Source: Actinernus sp. WN-2022
Lineage: Eukaryota; Cnidaria; Anthozoa; Actiniaria; Actinernidae
Direction of reading: 5' to 3'
Assembly (NCBI GenBank): GCA_030867875.1
Contig: JAOWCC010000028.1
Location: 310,001 to 374,000 of the forward strand
DNA: 64,000 bases
In this document: positions 23,370-34,475 of the stretch, in pieces
Position numbering within the stretch: position 1 is the stretch's first letter
Layout of the letters: each line of letters begins with the position of its first letter
Translations under genes and position numbers: made by a program
Notes under the pieces: generated by a model
The model's database searches: none
Told to the model about the DNA's origin: nothing
The model's input: the letters and a program-made list of their open reading frames with translations, nothing else

Positions 23370-23830
23370 CCAGATAAGAACTGTAGTAGAATCCATTGTT
23401 CTGAGGCTGAATGAGCCTCTACCACATATGATTTTGCTTGAATATCATCAGCCTTTGTGCCTTAGGAGATGCACTATAGTACAAATTACATCTCGAAAAT
23501 CTATTATTTTTTATGCTATATTGGCTCTTTTTTTCTGTGAAAACTCAGACAAGCCACCATCCAACCAATATAATATGAGAAAACAAAAGATTTTTCAAAT
23601 ACAAATTTGAGAACATTTCCCCACACACGATATTCTTCAAAATTAAACCATAGTTGGTTTGATCAAAAATAAATTCAAACCACAAATAAATATCGAATGA
23701 AAATGCATTATTTTGATGAGTTTCTATTGAATTTATAAGTATCAACCAATGAAATTACGAGAAAGAGTAATTATAGAAAATTAACACCTTTTAACATTCC
23801 TTGCCATGGAGCACTACAGTTCTTATCTGG
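23370..23830. mobile_element. MITE with CCAGATAAGAACTGTAG ends
   Basis: CCAGATAAGAACTGTAGTAG begins at 23370 and CTACAGTTCTTATCTGG ends at 23830, a 17-bp perfect inverted repeat around 461 bp. No transposase. The inverted sister copy lies at 22422-22850. Confidence 0.82.
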
Positions 23831-24111
23831 ATCATTACTTAACTTCACCGTCTGAATCAACCAGTTGCTTCGACATCAAACTTACTTGTATTAAGTTTGG
23901 TGCATCAGAAGAGTTACATTTAGTCGAGACTAAATGTAATTTAGGCATGGTTAAAGAACCAGCGACTACTGTGGGCTCTGTGTTTGCTCGCGTGGCCCTG
24001 TGGCTGGTTCATCCGGGACTTGTGCTTTGCGTTGTTCTCTTGATCGTGGCTCCGTTTCCCGTCACTGTGATCGCTCACGGTTTTCCCTCCCTTGTCCATT
24101 TTTGTGCGAAG

Positions 24112-24315
24112 AACAAGAACAGGGCCTGGTTGTTATCAACACCTTACTAAATTGTTAGTCTGTAATCTGGCTTCACACAAGAACACTCAGGACTTGGTTG
24201 TTATCAATACCTTACTAAATTGTTAGTCTGCAATCTGGCTGCACACAAGAACAGGGCCTGGTTGTTATCAACAGCTCACTAAATTGTTAGTCTATAATCT
24301 GGCTGCAGACAAGAA
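24112..24315. repeat. 66-bp tandem repeat, about three copies
   Basis: Units run AACAGGGCCTGGTTGTTATC, then ACTAAATTGTTAGTCT and AATCTGGCT(T/G)CA(C/G)ACAAG. The last copy leads directly into the next MITE. Confidence 0.88.
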
Positions 24316-24322
24316 AAAGGCC

Positions 24323-24611
24323 TGGTTGTTCAAAGCAAGGGTAACTTTATAGCTTAAGGATAGCACTAAATCTCTAAGTGTAATCAACAACAAGAAGGTT
24401 ATTCATACGTACCAAAAAAGGGGAAAATACATTTATACTGCTATAGAAAAAAAATTTTCAATATAAAGGTAATTGGATTGCCTATAGAAATAAGTTAAAA
24501 GCTAATCAAGCTACACTGTAGTACGTAATCTGAAATCTGCACAGTTTAACTTTGGGTTAGTGATTTAACCCCTGGGTTAAGTGCTGACATTACTCTTGCT
24601 TTGAACAACCA
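24323..24611. mobile_element. MITE with TGGTTGTTCAAAGCAAG ends
   Basis: TGGTTGTTCAAAGCAAGGGT at the left and its reverse complement (ending TTTGAACAACCA) at the right, with one mismatch in about 20 bp. The 289-bp interior has no open frame of note. The left terminus overlaps the 66-bp repeat. Confidence 0.78.
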
Positions 24612-24627
24612 AGTTCAGATGGATAAG

Positions 24628-24898
24628 GAATGGGCCGTTTGCAGAAATGCAATCACGTGGTTGTACTAGATGGCAAAATAATCTGACTTCATTTATTTAA
24701 AGGCGATAAGTGTTATAGCTTAACCTGTTTGTATAAAAATCAATTGATCGTCAATCTTGGGCCGTTTGCAGAAATGCAATGATGTGGTTGTAGTGGATGG
24801 CAAAAAATCTGACTCCTTTATCTTATTTAAAGGCGCTTGTACAAGATCAATAGAGTTGTAGCAAAACCTGTTTGTAAATCAATCGATCGTCAATCTTT
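24628..24898. repeat. Two tandem copies of about 135 bp
   Basis: GGGCCGTTTGCAGAAATGCA begins both copies (24630 and 24760). Each continues with TGGCAAAA, ATTTAAAGGCG, AACCTGTTTGTA and GATCGTCAATCTT, diverging by small indels. Confidence 0.85.
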
Positions 24899-25077
24899 CA
24901 AAATCAGCATTTTGAACTTTGTTTGCCACCCAGTAAAGTCCTTCCAATTAATTGGATCACATTATCTGCAGCACGGGACTGTTTCCTGCATGGAAAAGAT
25001 ACAAAGATACACGTATAGAAATTGTATATTTCTGCCTTGTGTTATATTTTAACACTTTTGTTTTCACATGTTCACAG

Positions 25078-25158
25078 AGTTCTTGGGACATTATTGAACC
25101 TGAAGGAATTTTCACAAGCATTCAAGTGTCCCGTGGAGAGCCCAATGAATCGTGCTAA
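25078..25158 (+). CDS. Candidate terminal exon, unknown gene
   Basis: A good acceptor (TTTTGTTTTCACATGTTCACAG) precedes 26 codons ending in TAA. The peptide begins SSWDIIEPEGIFTSIQVSRG. No family is recognised and no upstream exon was found, so this may be chance. Confidence 0.2.
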   Translation, partial: SSWDIIEPEGIFTSIQVSRGEPNESC

Positions 25159-25160
25159 GA

Positions 25161-25570
25161 AGTGTGTCATCTGGTAATCAGCACCCACCCTGAATCATCC
25201 CAAAGATACTGATTGGAGTGTTGCTTGACATACATTGTATAAAACGGGGGGGGGGTTATACGCATTAGGATTTGCTGTGTTTAGCAGGAGTAATTAAGCA
25301 AAGGTTAATAGGAGAGTTTGCCTACTTATACTCTTTTCAGCTAAACTTTGTGTAATTCAGAATTGGATTACACTGAAAGGAAACTGTAGCTTGTGCAGGC
25401 TGTGTGAGTCTGGTTGAGATGACCAGATATCTCTTGTAAGCAAGGTTCTGGCTAAGGCTACATGTATTTGTAGTAGTTAGACACACTTCCTGTGCACATG
25501 TAATGTTAATGAGCCATGACGTAGTGTACATCGGGGACCTATAATCTTGTGTTCCTGACAAGGCCAGTGA
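25161..25570. other. No gene recognised
   Basis: Contains a run of nine G near 25245 and short AT-rich sequence. No exon or repeat family recognised. Confidence 0.5.
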
Positions 25571-25574
25571 AATT

Positions 25575-26072
25575 ATTGACGTGATTTTGATTCAAAGGCC
25601 CGATTACAAATTAGGAATCTTGTAATAATAATTAATAATAACTTTATGTAAACTGATAAGACCGATCATCTAATCGAAAAAGGATTAGCTGGTATCAACT
25701 GGTGACCTGAGTAAATAGGGGATGATTTTGTTGTATGACATTCATTTATACCTGCTGGTTTTAAAGAGTAAAACAATAAGTAAGATGAACAGATGATAAC
25801 TTGTACTATTGCTAAAATCATGAGGTACAACGGGCAGAATGTCTGTAGGCAGTCCATTTGCAACTGCTAAAATTGCAATCAAACCTTGTATAAAATTTTG
25901 TTCTCTATTTCACTTGTCAACTAAATCAAATCAACACTGTTTAAGTAGCAAAATGTGGCACTTGCGATGCAGAACCTACTAGCCATGTACATGCATACAA
26001 AACGAAAAGCAAATTCAAATAATATTTACATTTTATTATCCGAGTCCTTTTTGCCTGACCGCGTGGCCCAAA
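25575..26072. mobile_element. Truncated copy of the GGGCCGCGTCAGGC element
   Basis: Shares CGTGATTTTGATTC, TGTATGACATTCATTTATAC, CTGCTGG, AAAGAGTAAAA and CACTTGTCAA with 27105-27773, in the same orientation. The right end (TTTTTGCCTGACCGCGTGGC followed by CCAA) is a decayed terminus; the left terminus is missing. Confidence 0.75.
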
Positions 26073-27104
26073 TAGCTTATGCTTTCTAATTTTGCCATTA
26101 TTATTGTAACATTTGCCATTATTATTGTAACATTTGCTTTTCCTTTATTTCTATTTTTGACCTTTGGAGCATCAATAAAGTTTAAGATTTTAATATCTTG
26201 ACGTTTTCACTGAGTCTCATGCAATCGTTAAAAGGATTCAGCCAGTCACAAACAGAGAAGCAGGTCATTTATTGACAGGTATCCCTAACGAATAATTACT
26301 AAAATAAATTGATGGGCTCAAGATCCCCCAAAAGAGAAAGGCCAGCTACAGTATGTTCACTATATATTATAGCCCCTATTCCTGTAGGGCTGCTCTAATT
26401 TGCATAATGCAAAAAAAAGGTAGGGTACTATAAATAGGTGAAGTGAATGCCATCAGACTGTATTAAATAGAAAATAAATAATATTACACTAAAAGGTAGT
26501 GGCAAACATTTTCTCCTTAAAGGATTGCAGAATACACTTATCAGAGTTCAATATAGAGGAGCGCCCCATGTCAGAGATGACGACAAGCATATGGACTGAG
26601 TGAGCTTTACTTTGTAAAATGAAGGAATAATTAGAGCTTGCCTAGAAAAACTCACTGATACTTGTGCTCCATTGTTGTACATGCAGCATTTCCATTATTT
26701 CAGTCGCATAGGGTAGGCCGGCACTGTTACCCCACTCTACCCAGTCTCAGAAGAGAGATTGACAGAAGTCATCAATGAAAATGTCCCAAAATCATTATGC
26801 CCCCCCCCCCAATTTTCAGGATTGTTTACAGCCATAATTGCAGAAAAAAATGTTTCTGTAAAAACTCATGAAGCTGCACTCCTAACAGAGGTTATTTTTT
26901 GTTACTTTCAAAATGTGAAAGGTTAAAAACCTGTGGTTTATATGGAAGGAAATACATTATTTAAAAAATCGAGTTACTCATATTTCAGGTAGCCTTGAAG
27001 TAACAAATAATTAGTCCATTTTGACAAGTTTCACAATTACCTGGAAAATCCCATACTCCATAATATTTAAAGGAATCCAAAATTATTGAATCCTTCTTTA
27101 TTAA
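26073..27104. other. No gene recognised
   Basis: AT-rich sequence with a short direct repeat (TTTGCCATTATTATTGTAAC twice, near 26100) just before its start, and a C run near 26800. No exon identified. Confidence 0.5.
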
Positions 27105-27773
27105 TTGGGCCGCGTCAGGCAAAAAGGGCCCGGACGACATTGAAGTTAAATAATTCCTACAATGGTGTTCCTAATAACAGTTTGAAGATTGTATTGTAGT
27201 CCTGACGAGAAGCGCTACATTTCATTCCTAACAATAAATGTCAGTTTCAAGAAATTGACAACAAAAATCAGGGGTGAAATTTACGTGATTTTGATGCAAG
27301 GACCCGATTACAAATATGACCACAAAAAAAAAAAGGAAATTTGTCAGAGGGGATGATTTTGATGTATGACATTCATTTATACCTGCTGGCATTAAAGAGT
27401 AAAAGAATAAATAAGATGAACGAGATGATACCTTTTTGGCTAAAAAATTCTTTTCTGCAGTCATAAATCTGCTCCCCGTAGCTCGTAATATGATTTTAGC
27501 AATAGTATAAGTTACACCTTGAAACAATCGTCTGATGATAGGGAATGATTTGCACCTACTAAAATTGTGATGAAACCCTTGTGTAAAAATGTCGTAAATT
27601 TCGTCTTCGATTTCACTTGTCAATTTCATGAAATCAACACTACTTGTTAGTAGCAAAATGGGGCGCTCGCAATGTATATTATAATCGCACCACAAGTATA
27701 AAAAACATGGTATAATTTCAAAATACATTTACATATTATGTTGTCTGGGCCCTTTTTGCCTGACGCGGCCCAA
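27105..27773. mobile_element. DNA element with TTGGGCCGCGTCAGGC ends
   Basis: The left end TTGGGCCGCGTCAGGCAAAA and its reverse complement at the right form an inverted repeat of about 28 bp that continues through AGGGCCC and GACGACA-like bases. Flanks read TTAATT and AATTGT, so AATT may be the target duplication. A minus-strand open frame of 166 codons (27728-27228) includes FMKLTSEIEDEIYDIFTQGF and looks somewhat protein-like, but I do not recognise a transposase. Confidence 0.82.
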
Positions 27774-27794
27774 TTGTCAATGTTTAACGACCCC

Positions 27795-28010
27795 TCAATT
27801 AAATGAGGGGTTGTGATAATGCTCTTTCAACCCCCATCCTCCACTTTGGTCAGGTAACATGTCCAGCCCCTTATTAACTGTTAACAGATCACCAAACTCA
27901 TGTCTTAAAATCTTACCCACAACTGCTATCCATTTGTTATAATCGTAAAACAACAAATTGATACGGAAGTGCATGTACATTGTACAACATTTATTCTTCT
28001 TTTGATACAA
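27795..28010 (-). CDS. Unidentified coding-like fragment
   Basis: The minus-strand frame of 71 codons contains WIAVVGKILRHEFGDLLTVN and LDMLPDQSGGWGL and ends at TAA. The composition looks like real protein, but I recognise no domain and see no partner exon. It lies directly beside the inverted-repeat element at 27105-27773 and could be a fragment of a larger transposon gene. Confidence 0.25.
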   Translation of the reverse strand: MYQKKNKCCTMYMHFRINLLFYDYNKWIAVVGKILRHEFGDLLTVNKGLDMLPDQSGGWGLKEHYHNPSFN

Positions 28011-28041
28011 ATGTACATTTGTTTAATTAGGCCATCCCAAT

Positions 28042-28316
28042 CAAATGTTGTTTACTATTGCCCTATGGTTTATGGTGGTGGGTCGGTCGGTTAAACAAAG
28101 AAAACAGCAGGAGATCTGGAACCAAGTTGGCTTCAGTTGAAGACTCTTGTAAAAATGTTCATGTTTAGTTGTGGATTGCTGGTAGAGTTAGAAAAATATT
28201 CTTCCATCTTTTTTCAATCTTCAATATTTTTCCAAAACATTGGGTCAGTCTTAAACCTATTTTTGGGGGGCTTTTAAAAAAAAAAGGGTAGTTTGGGCAA
28301 TGGCAAACAAAATATT
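28042..28316. mobile_element. Possible MITE, GTTTACTATTGCCC ends
   Basis: AATGTTGTTTACTATTGCCC on the left is imperfectly complementary to GGGCAATGGCAAACAAAATA on the right. Boundaries and class are uncertain. Confidence 0.4.
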
Positions 28317-29404
28317 TTCAGGGTTCTCACACCTTTGCAGTGAAAAAACAAACTGACATTACACTGACCAAGAAGCATTTGTCACTGAATTCCAGTGCAC
28401 ACTTGTATTTTTTCCAAATATTCAATCGCCATTTTGGAACAGCAACATTTAATGTTGACAGTGATTAATGAAGAACATGATTTTTTTTGCGATGACCTTA
28501 CATGTACATACATGACATTTTTATTGTGACAGTATCATTTAGATAATTAAATAATACTCTGTACATACATATACATGTAGAACTGAGTCATAGTTAATAC
28601 AAAACCAATAATATTCCTCAAATAACAGGATTCAAGTGTAATCAAATAGAGCTATTTAATTGACACAACTTTAAAGTGATACAAAATAACCAAAAAATGA
28701 GCAAATAACAAAATAATGGTTTATCACGTGCTGGAAAATATATTTTACTTTAGAATTAGTTTCTCTATACACATTTAATGAAATTGCTATTTCTGTTAAA
28801 AGAAAACTACCTAAGTTCACATACCCCATGAATCGACACTACAAACTGTAATATATACACACCACTCTATATACAAAACAACATACAAGATAAGTACACT
28901 AACAGCATGTTGGTATCCTAATGAACATGACAACAATGGAGAATTTGTTCGCCAGAAAGACAGTGTATGGAATAAGCCATTTACTGGTCTGTGACAAGAA
29001 TTCTCGATCAAATGAATAAAGGTTTAAGATTCTGAATTTATGATATGTGCATCAAAGAAACAATCAAAAGAATTTAATGTGTTTACCACCTAAAACATTT
29101 GACAACTACAAATAAAACGAACCACTTTATAAATATCATTGCTTATCTGTTCAGACACTGAAACAGTTCTGTGAATAAAACTTAGCTGTCATTAATTTTA
29201 CAAAGAAACTACAACTAAAATAATTTTGCATCAGTGAAATTCTCTCTCTTATAAACTGGACTGTTTTAGTAAAGTCAAGCTTAATTAGTTCTAAAAGAAC
29301 TCTTGACAATTTAACAGAAATAGTTTACAGGAAAACATTAAACCGATAATCAGTAGTGAAGTTTACAAACAGTAAGCTCCCATTTACACGGCAAAAAAAC
29401 TTGG
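28317..29404. other. AT-rich, probable TRIM 3' region
   Basis: No exon recognised. On the minus strand this would be downstream of the TRIM stop. An AATAAA at 28525-28520 and ATTAAA at 29078-29073 are possible poly(A) signals, unsupported by other evidence. Confidence 0.4.
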
Positions 29405-29803
29405 TTGTTTCAGTAAAATAATGAAAAATGCATCAATACATCCTGCTTTCTATTATAAAAGAATAAGAACGAAAAGTTATAAAAAGGAAGGGAAAAAACA
29501 TTTCAAACTAAACATTGTACAGAAAACAAAAATTTTATCGGAGAAAAAAATCTAACTCGTAAAAATGCCAAAAAAAGAATAGTTTGATAAATGTTTCAGT
29601 AAAATAATGAAAAATGCATCCATAATAAAACCTGTTGTCTATTATAAAAGAATAAGAACGAAAAGTTATAAAAAGGAAGGAAGAAAACATTTGAAACTAA
29701 ACATTGTCGAGAAAACAGACGGCAATAAAAAATAACGCGCGAGTTTTATCGGAGAAAAAATCTAACTCGTAAAAATGCGAAAAAAGAATAGTTGTGATAA
29801 ATA
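29405..29803. repeat. Tandem duplication of about 190-210 bp in TRIM 3' UTR
   Basis: Copy 1 (29405-29592) and copy 2 (29593-29803) share GTTTCAGTAAAATAATGAAA, AATGCATC, TATTATAAAAGAATAAGAAC and TCTAACTCGTAAAAATGC in the same order. The duplication lies just past the TRIM stop codon, so it probably sits in the 3' UTR. Confidence 0.85.
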
Positions 29804-29885
29804 GGAAGAGTTGTAGATGTTGTACTTACGTGTTGAAGGTTGTAGATATTGTGTGTTGATAGAGTAGAGTGGATTCAGTTCTACA

Positions 29886-30988
29886 CTAACGCCATACATG
29901 AACACGATGGTTGTCTATCACCATCACAGTACGGCCATCAGGGAGAACTGTCAGGTCTACTGGACACGACATCTCACCAAGATTATAACCTTCACTACCG
30001 AATGTACCCACACATTCACCTTCCTGTGTTAGCACCTGAACACGATGATTATTACCGTCACAGACCAGTAGATAACTGTGTCCATACACTGTAAGGCCAA
30101 GGGGATAATCAAACTGACCATTACCTTGTCCAGGTGAACCGAACTGACGAACGAATTGTCCATTATCATCGGCAAACACACGTATACAATGTTCATCAGG
30201 ATACGATACAAAATATGTACCGTTAGTGTACGTTATATATTCTGGGTCTGTATATTGGTTACCAAACACTCTAATAAACACTCCATCTCTACTAAACATC
30301 TTTACCCCTCGCTTATCTCCCTGACTACACACCACAACATTACCCTGGTTACAAACACATACTCCACAAGGACGCTCAACTCTCCCCTCACCAATACTAC
30401 GAATAAACACTCCATCTACTGAAAACACTTGAACCCTGTTATTACCCGTGTCACTAACAATAATATTATTATTGTATTTATCTACTGTGACTCCGCGAGG
30501 TGTTTTCATTTGTCCTTTTTTGCTTCCCTCACCACCAAGTTCGCGTTGATATTCTCCACTGCTATTAAATACTTGAACTCGGTGGTTTTCGGTGTCCGCT
30601 ATGAGAACACACTGCTGTTCATTCACTGTTATGCCCCATGGACAATCAAACTGTCCTCTTCCTTTACCACTAGAACCAAATGTTTTAACAGGTTTCAATT
30701 CACTGATAATATTTACAATTCTCTCATCAATGTCGTGTCCTTCAAATGTTGTTGTAATTCTGTACTGTCCTTCCTTCACTGTTTTTTGGTGCACAATGTT
30801 ATTGCCGTTTTCCTTTTCATTATATACAATCTTTACGTCTATTTGCCGTCCTTCATTATCCTCCATTTTAACACGTAGTGATTCCTCAGGACAAAAGCAC
30901 AACTCTCCCATTCTGTTCCTTGTTAATATTCTTAGTTGTATTCCAAGAAAAACATTTTCTACTTGAACTGTGCTGCGACGAGGGTCGA
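29886..30988 (-). CDS. TRIM-NHL protein, exon 2 (filamin and NHL repeats)
   Basis: Second coding exon of a TRIM-NHL gene whose first exon is at 40361-39245. The acceptor is TTTTCTCTTCACAG just before 30988. The junction is phase 1 (G from exon 1 plus TC) and gives Val, keeping the frame. The exon encodes about 367 residues: a filamin-like domain (protein residues about 379-469) and then NHL repeats to the end (about 473-739), visible as repeated GxGxGQFxxPxGxxV and IADTENHRVQVF / VSDTGNNRVQVF / VCDGNNHRVQVL blocks. The stop is TAG at 29888-29886. NHL beta-propellers bind RNA or protein targets in TRIM2, TRIM3, TRIM71 and Brat. Which paralogue this matches cannot be settled by eye. The exon could also be an independent gene with a lost 5' end, but the matched phase argues against that. 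Confidence 0.93.
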
Positions 30989-31836
30989 CTGTGAAGAGAA
31001 AACACAACACAAACCGTTAGTTGAGAAGAGAGAAATAAAGACAGAATTAAACTGAAATTTATACATGTATTAAACACTTAATATTTATACATGAAGAGTT
31101 CTTATTAATTAGGCTAAGGTAGTATTTCTACACACTAATACAAACTAGTGTTTTTCAAGTTCTTTTTCAAGTTCTTTACCAAGGTATCAAGATGAAGATT
31201 CTTTTCAAAACGGCAGACTAAAAGTAAACTGATTCAGGATGGCATTTGCTAAAACACCGAACTAATTATTACTACAATATGAGCAGGAGAGATTTTCCAG
31301 TTGATATATCGCTTTCAGCAGTAGAGAATGATTAGAAAAATAACCGCAGTTCAAAGAAAATTCAACGAGTTCTAACTAAAACAACTTCAATAAAAAAAGC
31401 TTACCCGGCTATAAACCTGCACATTGTCGAATTCCTTGTTTGAATGATAATCTGTTTTCACCCGATAAACTGAATGAAGAAACTATTCTATCTTCATCAC
31501 GAACACTTCCTGTTAATTTTGTGGACCTACTGACGTCGTTTTGAAGAGATTTTGTTCTTTCTAAACACAGAATCAGGTTCTGTGAAGAACTCCAACGTTT
31601 TGTTTTCGTTTCTTTGGTGAAGTTGAGCTAAGTAAGAAAAGTTAACCAATCACAACACAGGAAAGTGCACCAATCACAACGCAGAAACATTCTCGGACGC
31701 GTGAGGAAACGAGATTTACGTGTTGCAGTTAAATGGTATCTGTAATCTGATTGGTGGACTTCGATCCGGTTTTTGCTTGATAGTTGAAAATTACCTCGAC
31801 TTTTCGACCATTATATTATACAAGTTATTTTTGTGG

Positions 31837-32519
31837 TTTAGGGACCATTCATTATTTATGCCTGGGGGGGGGGGGGGGGGGGCTAGCAAGATTCGTTCTA
31901 AACAACAACAGAATGTCATGACCCCCCTCCAAACAAAACAAAAATTTCATAACCCCCCCGCACACAATTCTGAAAAATATAGAGCCCCCCCCTCCCTCCC
32001 TCACACTGTTCACAGTTTTACATTTACGGAGGACTAAACACGGACTGAACATTATGTGGATCGGCTCTACTAAGGGGGTCCGGGTAAAAAATTTTGAAAT
32101 TAAGGTTTCTGAGATCGCTGGAAATGCACCCAAACCTACCTTTAATTAATTTCAGATGGATCTAGATGATATTTTTTTACTAATGGAGTTTCAAAATTAA
32201 GATGAGGCAAACAAAATATTAGGCAAGACAATTGAATGGTGGTTGCATTAGGTGCTCTGTATGTTTCTCATTGGATTGGCTGATTAATATTTAATAAAGC
32301 AAGGTATTTCTCTGGGGGGGTCCGGGGATGCTCCCATGGGGGAAAATTTTGAAAATTGCGGTCCCTTAGATGCCTGGAAATGCACCCAAAAATATAGACA
32401 GCCCCCCCTTCTATGCTTATTTTTTTCTGTGACCCCCCTCTCATGCTCTTGAATTTTTGATGACCCCCCCCTCATTCTTGCCAGCCCCCCCCAGGCATAA
32501 ATAATGAATGGTCCCTAAA
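31837..32519. mobile_element. MITE with TTTAGGGACCATTCATTATT ends
   Basis: A perfect inverted repeat of about 29 bp: TTTAGGGACCATTCATTATT, then TATGCCTGG, at the left, with its reverse complement ending at 32519. The ends run into G and C tracts. Inside, a segment with GGGGGTCCGGG, AAAATTTTGAAA and CTGGAAATGCACCC occurs twice. No transposase. Confidence 0.9.
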
Positions 32520-33019
32520 TTGAATATAATATACCTCGACGGATTTACAAATATAATTTGTAAAAAGAATTGCTTATCATAGAAAATACAAACTGTCACT
32601 TTCGATTAATAAAACATACCAACTCGATCCAAATCACCCTAAAAGCGAGTTCACAAAATGGCGATTTATTTTTCTGTGATCTATCTACGAGCCCGGTGGC
32701 GAATCACTCGGAACAACATTTTCGAAACAGCAGTGATTCCCCGGTGACTTTAACCATTGATAATCTATCCAACTCGTAGCCTATAGCTAATCACCGTGAA
32801 ATCTCCGCTAGATTGGTGATAGTTGTCTTTGTTAGAATATTTGACCCATCTCTTGTCTCGAGAAATATATAGACAAAGTATTATTTGGGGATGAGAAAAC
32901 AATCCGATTATAAATAACTCAAAATGGTACACTAGGGTAGAGTGTTGCGTGACGACGCATTAAATTACAGCTGCGATAAAGATCAAGACTACATACTGCG
33001 GTTTAGATACCATATTAAT

Positions 33020-33440
33020 GTAAACATCTACATACCCACCCCCACGCCCCTTCCCCCCGGGCATATTTCACTCGTTTACGTGGGGAGTAGGGAATTTGAC
33101 ATCGGTTGTTGTCCTCGGGGTGGGGAAGAATTGGAACAAGTCTGGAATTGGAGCGGGAGGTCACTTTAGGTCACTTCAAAGGACAACATTCTGCTTAAAA
33201 GGGAGTTCAAAAGCTTTGTGCTTCATTTGAAGGTATTAAAATGTAAATTGCTTAAGAATATTTAAACTGTGTCAAAAACAAAATGCGATGTCACAACTAA
33301 TACCATGTCCCTGGGGTAGGGGCATTTGATCGCCTAGTGGGGCATTTAAACAACATTTTTGTCCCGCGGGACAGGAATTTGAACAATCCAAACATTCAAA
33401 TGCCCGGTGGGGAGGATGTTTCAATTTGATCGGTACATAA
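33020..33440. mobile_element. Probable foldback MITE, GGGCAT-rich
   Basis: CCCCCCGGGCATATTTCACT on the left and AAATGCCCGGTGGGGAGGAT on the right are imperfect inverted repeats, with further GGGGCATTT motifs inside. Boundaries approximate. Confidence 0.5.
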
Positions 33441-33650
33441 AAACAGAACAACTGTAGCTTGATTGCTGATATATGGAATATTGAGGCGGTTATTGATAAT
33501 TGGGCCACTCATGTGATACAGAGCGCTAAATCGACTCATTACGACATACAGTTTATAAACACGAATGCCAAAAAATCCCGATTTTCGTATAATATCGCGT
33601 GCTACCGAATCGGTCTCTCTTGATCTTATCGTGCTCCTTGTATTGTACTA

Positions 33651-34118
33651 CAGTCAACTCTCTCTTAAGCGACCACCCTTGGTGCACGGACAAAGTGGTC
33701 GCTTACGGGAGGTGGTCGCTTAAGGGGAAAAGCAACACAGGTAGCCCAAGTGATTGCTAAACGGATCAGACTTCTAGCACAGCTCTAGCGCGCTGTCACC
33801 ATAACAACATAGCTAAGAGCAGGAGTTACAATCTTTTTTAGTTTCTTATCTGTCAGCGCCATTAAAAATTGAACTTTATGGTATCCGAGTAATGATTTTC
33901 TAAAAATACAGTACAATCTACTTTGGTGGTCGCTTATCGGAAACAAATAAACAATAGAAATGTACAGTATTGAGACTAAAAAGTAGTCGCGGTCGATTAA
34001 ATTATTTTGCATTGGTTGCTTACGAGAGAGTTTTTACAACAGAATTTGACTGAGGAAAAAAACGGTTCTTTTGTAAAGTGGTCGCTTACGGGAGGTGGTC
34101 GCAGGAGAGAGTTGACTG
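33651..34118. mobile_element. Tc1/mariner-like MITE
   Basis: CAGTCAACTCTCTCTTAAGC continues into GACCACC at the left; GGTGGTCGCAGGAGAGAGTT then GACTG closes the right. Both ends abut TA (33649-33650, 34119-34120), the Tc1/mariner target duplication. The GTGGTCGCTTA motif recurs inside. No transposase frame. Confidence 0.88.
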
Positions 34119-34475
34119 TACACGTTTAGGTTGATTTACAACAGTCGAGGACAATAAATAGTTCAGTGAAAAACAAGCTTGTACAACGTTAACATTCTGT
34201 CAATACAGTCAGTGAACACTAACTGGGTTTTATAAAACAAATCAACTGTTGCTTTGAAAAACAACCTCGAGGGATTTTTACATTATAGAGTCCGGTTGCA
34301 TAAAACGCTCGTAACACTTAACTACAGTGTCACCGTAACTTACGGGTGTAGCATAAAATAAGAAGTAAATTTACGAGACCCCTGTCGGTGCCGTACATTT
34401 AGAGCACATTTCGTATGAGTGGGGCAAACTACAGCATGACTACAGCACGGTTACGGTACGGCATGCTGTGACGCT

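Noticed and set aside
23806..24150. 114-codon frame with a hydrophobic GC-rich stretch
   Set aside because: Starts inside a MITE end and runs into the 66-bp tandem repeat. The hydrophobic middle alone is not enough to call a gene.
30156..30966. Plus-strand open frames opposite the NHL exon
   Set aside because: Antisense shadows of the TRIM-NHL coding sequence.
32942..33169. 75-codon frame in the TRIM intron
   Set aside because: Overlaps a foldback repeat and matches nothing; composition-driven.
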